A stretch of DNA of 64,000 nt, from NCBI GenBank assembly GCA_038324085.1, contig JBBQHP010000023.1, positions 6,887-70,886 on the forward strand, read 5' to 3'. A program made the translations under genes and the position numbers. Below are positions 62,208-64,000 of the stretch, piece by piece. Numbering within the stretch: the stretch's first letter is position 1; each line of letters starts with the position of its first letter. Source of the stretch: Ga0077523 sp038324085 (lineage in GTDB: Bacteria > Pseudomonadota > Gammaproteobacteria > Burkholderiales > Ga0077523). The notes under the pieces were generated by a model that worked only from the letters and a program-made list of their open reading frames with translations, was not told the DNA's origin and searched no databases.

Positions 62208-63962
62208 ATGAGCACCAGCATCGACCGTATCACCCTGTCCGTCGTGCGCGGAGTCCTCGAGACCACCCAGCGCGAAATGACGTTGACACTCGAGAAGACC
62301 GCCCGCTCGAGCGTGTTCAACACTGCGCACGACTACAGCAATGCGATCTTCAACCATCGCGCGGAGATGATCCTGCAAGGGCAGGACATCCCCATACACC
62401 TCGGCTCCCTCATGCCCGCGATGAAGGCGGTTGCCGGCTACTTCGCCGACGACGTGAACGAAGGCGATGTGATCTATCACAACGATCCGCGCTACATGGG
62501 CAGCCATATCCTCGATTGCTGCATGTACAACCCGGTCTTCTACCAGGGCGAACTGGTGTTCTGGACCGTGTGCAAGGGCCACGTCACCGACATCGGCGGG
62601 CCGGTGCCCGCCGGGTACAACCCGGACGCGAAGGAGCTGTACGCCGAGGGGCTGCACATTCCGCCGGTGAAGCTGTGGGACCGCGGCAAGGAGCGCAAGG
62701 ACGTCGTCAACTTCATGCTCTCCAACATGCGGGCCCGCCGCGATCAGGAAGGCGATCTGCGCGCCCAGTACGGCGCCGTCAAGGTGGGCGAACGCAACCT
62801 CATCGCGCTGCTCGACAAATACGGCGTTCCAACCGTCCGCGCCTGCATCGACGAGATGATGAACATGGCCGACCGCCAGATGCGGGCCCTGATCGGTTCG
62901 CTGCCCGACGGCGTGTACGAGGACAGCGCCCTGGTCGAGGACGCGGGGCATGGCTTCGGCGACCTCGAGATCAAGGCGCGGGTGGAGATCCGTGGCGATA
63001 CCTGCAAGATCGCCATCCACAGTCCGCCGCAGATTCCGTACTTCATCAACTCGTATGCGGGCAACACGGTCTCGGGCATCTACCTCGGCCTGATGATGTT
63101 CGCCCAGGTGGATCCGCCGTACAACGAGGGGCTGTACCGCTGCGTCGAACTCGATCTCGGTCCGAAAGGCACGCTGTGCAACGCGGTCGAACCGGCCCCG
63201 TCCGTCAATTGCACGACCACGCCGATGGAGACTCTGGCCGACGCCGTGCGCAAGGCGCTCGAAAAGGCTGCCCCGGACCGCGCGGTGGCATCGTGGGGCC
63301 ACGCGAACGGCGTGACCATCGCCGGCCAGGACAAGCGCAACAACGAGGAATACGTGAGCATGATCCTCGCGAGCATCATCTCCGGCGCCGGCGCCACGGC
63401 CTACATGGACGGCTGGCACGCCTGCGGGCCGCAGTGCTGCTTCGGCGCCCTTACCTCGGGCGATATCGAGGTGCTCGAGTATTCCTATCCGATCATCATC
63501 CACCGCTACTCGCTCATGACCGACAGCGGCGGTGCCGGCAAGTTTCGCGGCGGCTCCGGCACGGTATGGGAGGTCGAGCCGCTCGACCACGAGATGACGG
63601 TCATCACGTTCGGCGAAGGCCGCCGGTTCCCGGCGCTCGGTGCGGCGGGTGCGCACAGCGAACTGATCGATGCCAAGGTCGGACGGCTGGTGGTGCACAC
63701 CGCGGACGGCGCCAAGGTGTACCGGGACAACGTCGTCGTCACCGTCAAGCCCGGGGAGCGCGCGGCCAATCACAATCCCGGCGGCGGCGGCTACGGCAAC
63801 CCGTTCGAGCGCCCGGTCGAGAGCGTGACCGACGACGTCCGCAACGGCATCGTATCGGTCATTGGCGCGCAGTCGGAGTATGGTGTAGTCATCGATGCGC
63901 AGACGCTCGCCGTCGACCGCGCGGCGACGGCGCGACTGCGCGGCGATCGCGTCGTCGCCTGA
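62208..63962 (+). CDS. hyuB: hydantoinase B/oxoprolinase family protein (HyuB)
   Basis: A 584-residue hydantoinase B-type subunit. It starts ITLSVVRGVLETTQREM, includes HDYSNAIFNHRAEMILQGQDIPIHLGSL, HNDPRYMGSHILDCCMYNPVFYQGE, and ends with NPGGGGYGNPFERPVESV. Family members cleave ATP-activated cyclic amides together with a HyuA subunit, or act in acetone/acetophenone carboxylases. No HyuA is present before the window ends 38 bases later; it may follow. The gap to pxpC is 67 bases. Confidence 0.92.
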   Translation: MSTSIDRITLSVVRGVLETTQREMTLTLEKTARSSVFNTAHDYSNAIFNHRAEMILQGQDIPIHLGSLMPAMKAVAGYFADDVNEGDVIYHNDPRYMGSHILDCCMYNPVFYQGELVFWTVCKGHVTDIGGPVPAGYNPDAKELYAEGLHIPPVKLWDRGKERKDVVNFMLSNMRARRDQEGDLRAQYGAVKVGERNLIALLDKYGVPTVRACIDEMMNMADRQMRALIGSLPDGVYEDSALVEDAGHGFGDLEIKARVEIRGDTCKIAIHSPPQIPYFINSYAGNTVSGIYLGLMMFAQVDPPYNEGLYRCVELDLGPKGTLCNAVEPAPSVNCTTTPMETLADAVRKALEKAAPDRAVASWGHANGVTIAGQDKRNNEEYVSMILASIISGAGATAYMDGWHACGPQCCFGALTSGDIEVLEYSYPIIIHRYSLMTDSGGAGKFRGGSGTVWEVEPLDHEMTVITFGEGRRFPALGAAGAHSELIDAKVGRLVVHTADGAKVYRDNVVVTVKPGERAANHNPGGGGYGNPFERPVESVTDDVRNGIVSVIGAQSEYGVVIDAQTLAVDRAATARLRGDRVVA

Positions 63963-64000
63963 TCCCGATCCCAAGTTCCAGCGAGCCCGGCCCCCCACGC
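63963..64000. other. window end, no feature seen
   Basis: The last 38 bases after the HyuB stop show no ribosome site, terminator or start. A following gene such as hyuA, if present, begins outside the window. Confidence 0.4.

Overview
The window is a GC-rich, densely coded chromosomal segment from a Gram-negative proteobacterium, most likely a betaproteobacterium. Supporting signs are a CNP1-like protein, a PEP-CTERM protein, a YciH/SUI1 protein, a DUF1415 protein, an HME-RND efflux set, and many PAS/GGDEF/EAL signalling proteins. No tRNA, rRNA, CRISPR array, phage or transposase gene was recognised. Genus cannot be set from sequence alone.

Layout, left to right. (1) 46-8289, plus strand: the right part of an aryl-polyene-like lipid/pigment cluster (acyl carrier protein, AMP ligase, LpxL-type acyltransferase, LolA-like carrier, MMPL exporter, alpha/beta hydrolase, ketosynthase, short ketosynthase homologue). 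The rest probably lies left of the window. (2) 8423-9856: a ubiquitin-like sulfur-carrier-type protein ending in GG, followed by an Asp-box beta-propeller protein. (3) 9983-17637, minus: a 1832-residue kinase with ten PAS domains and a REC-Hpt-REC-REC-GGDEF regulator whose first receiver contains an in-frame TGA. (4) 17935-22731, minus: a family 2 glycosyltransferase and a lutABC lactate-oxidation operon with a diguanylate cyclase abutting lutC without a gap. A divergent IclR regulator lies at 22927-23700. (5) 23705-24601: a PBP7-type endopeptidase. (6) 24889-32872: a czcCBA-type efflux operon facing a two-component pair, with a 112-114 bp tandem repeat between czcB and czcA.

(7) 33029-39560, plus: a kinase, a single-domain receiver and a REC-PAS4-GGDEF-EAL protein with overlapping genes, probably one relay ending in c-di-GMP turnover. 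(8) 39645-44872: an Atm1-type ABC exporter, small envelope proteins and a short-chain dehydrogenase. (9) 44962-48309: a promoter, a structured leader of about 240 nt, two secreted proteins of unknown function, a PEP-CTERM protein and a terminator. (10) 48514-52548: an enolase-superfamily enzyme, an MBL-fold hydrolase, a dihaem cytochrome c and a MauG/CcpA-type peroxidase. (11) 52662-55954: a helical protein, CNP1-like protein, YciH, RluF, DUF1415 and a 48-residue basic protein. (12) 56035-63962: a LysR regulator divergent from an operon combining PxpABC-type 5-oxoprolinase subunits with a biotin carboxylase, a biotin carrier, a GST-like protein and a HyuB-type subunit, suggesting biotin-dependent lactam or amide metabolism.

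The strongest leads are the mixed biotin/oxoprolinase operon, the lut-diguanylate cyclase fusion operon, the structured leader before the secreted-protein block, the TGA-interrupted regulator, the membrane sensor module shared by the two large kinases, and the GG-tailed carrier paired with a propeller protein.
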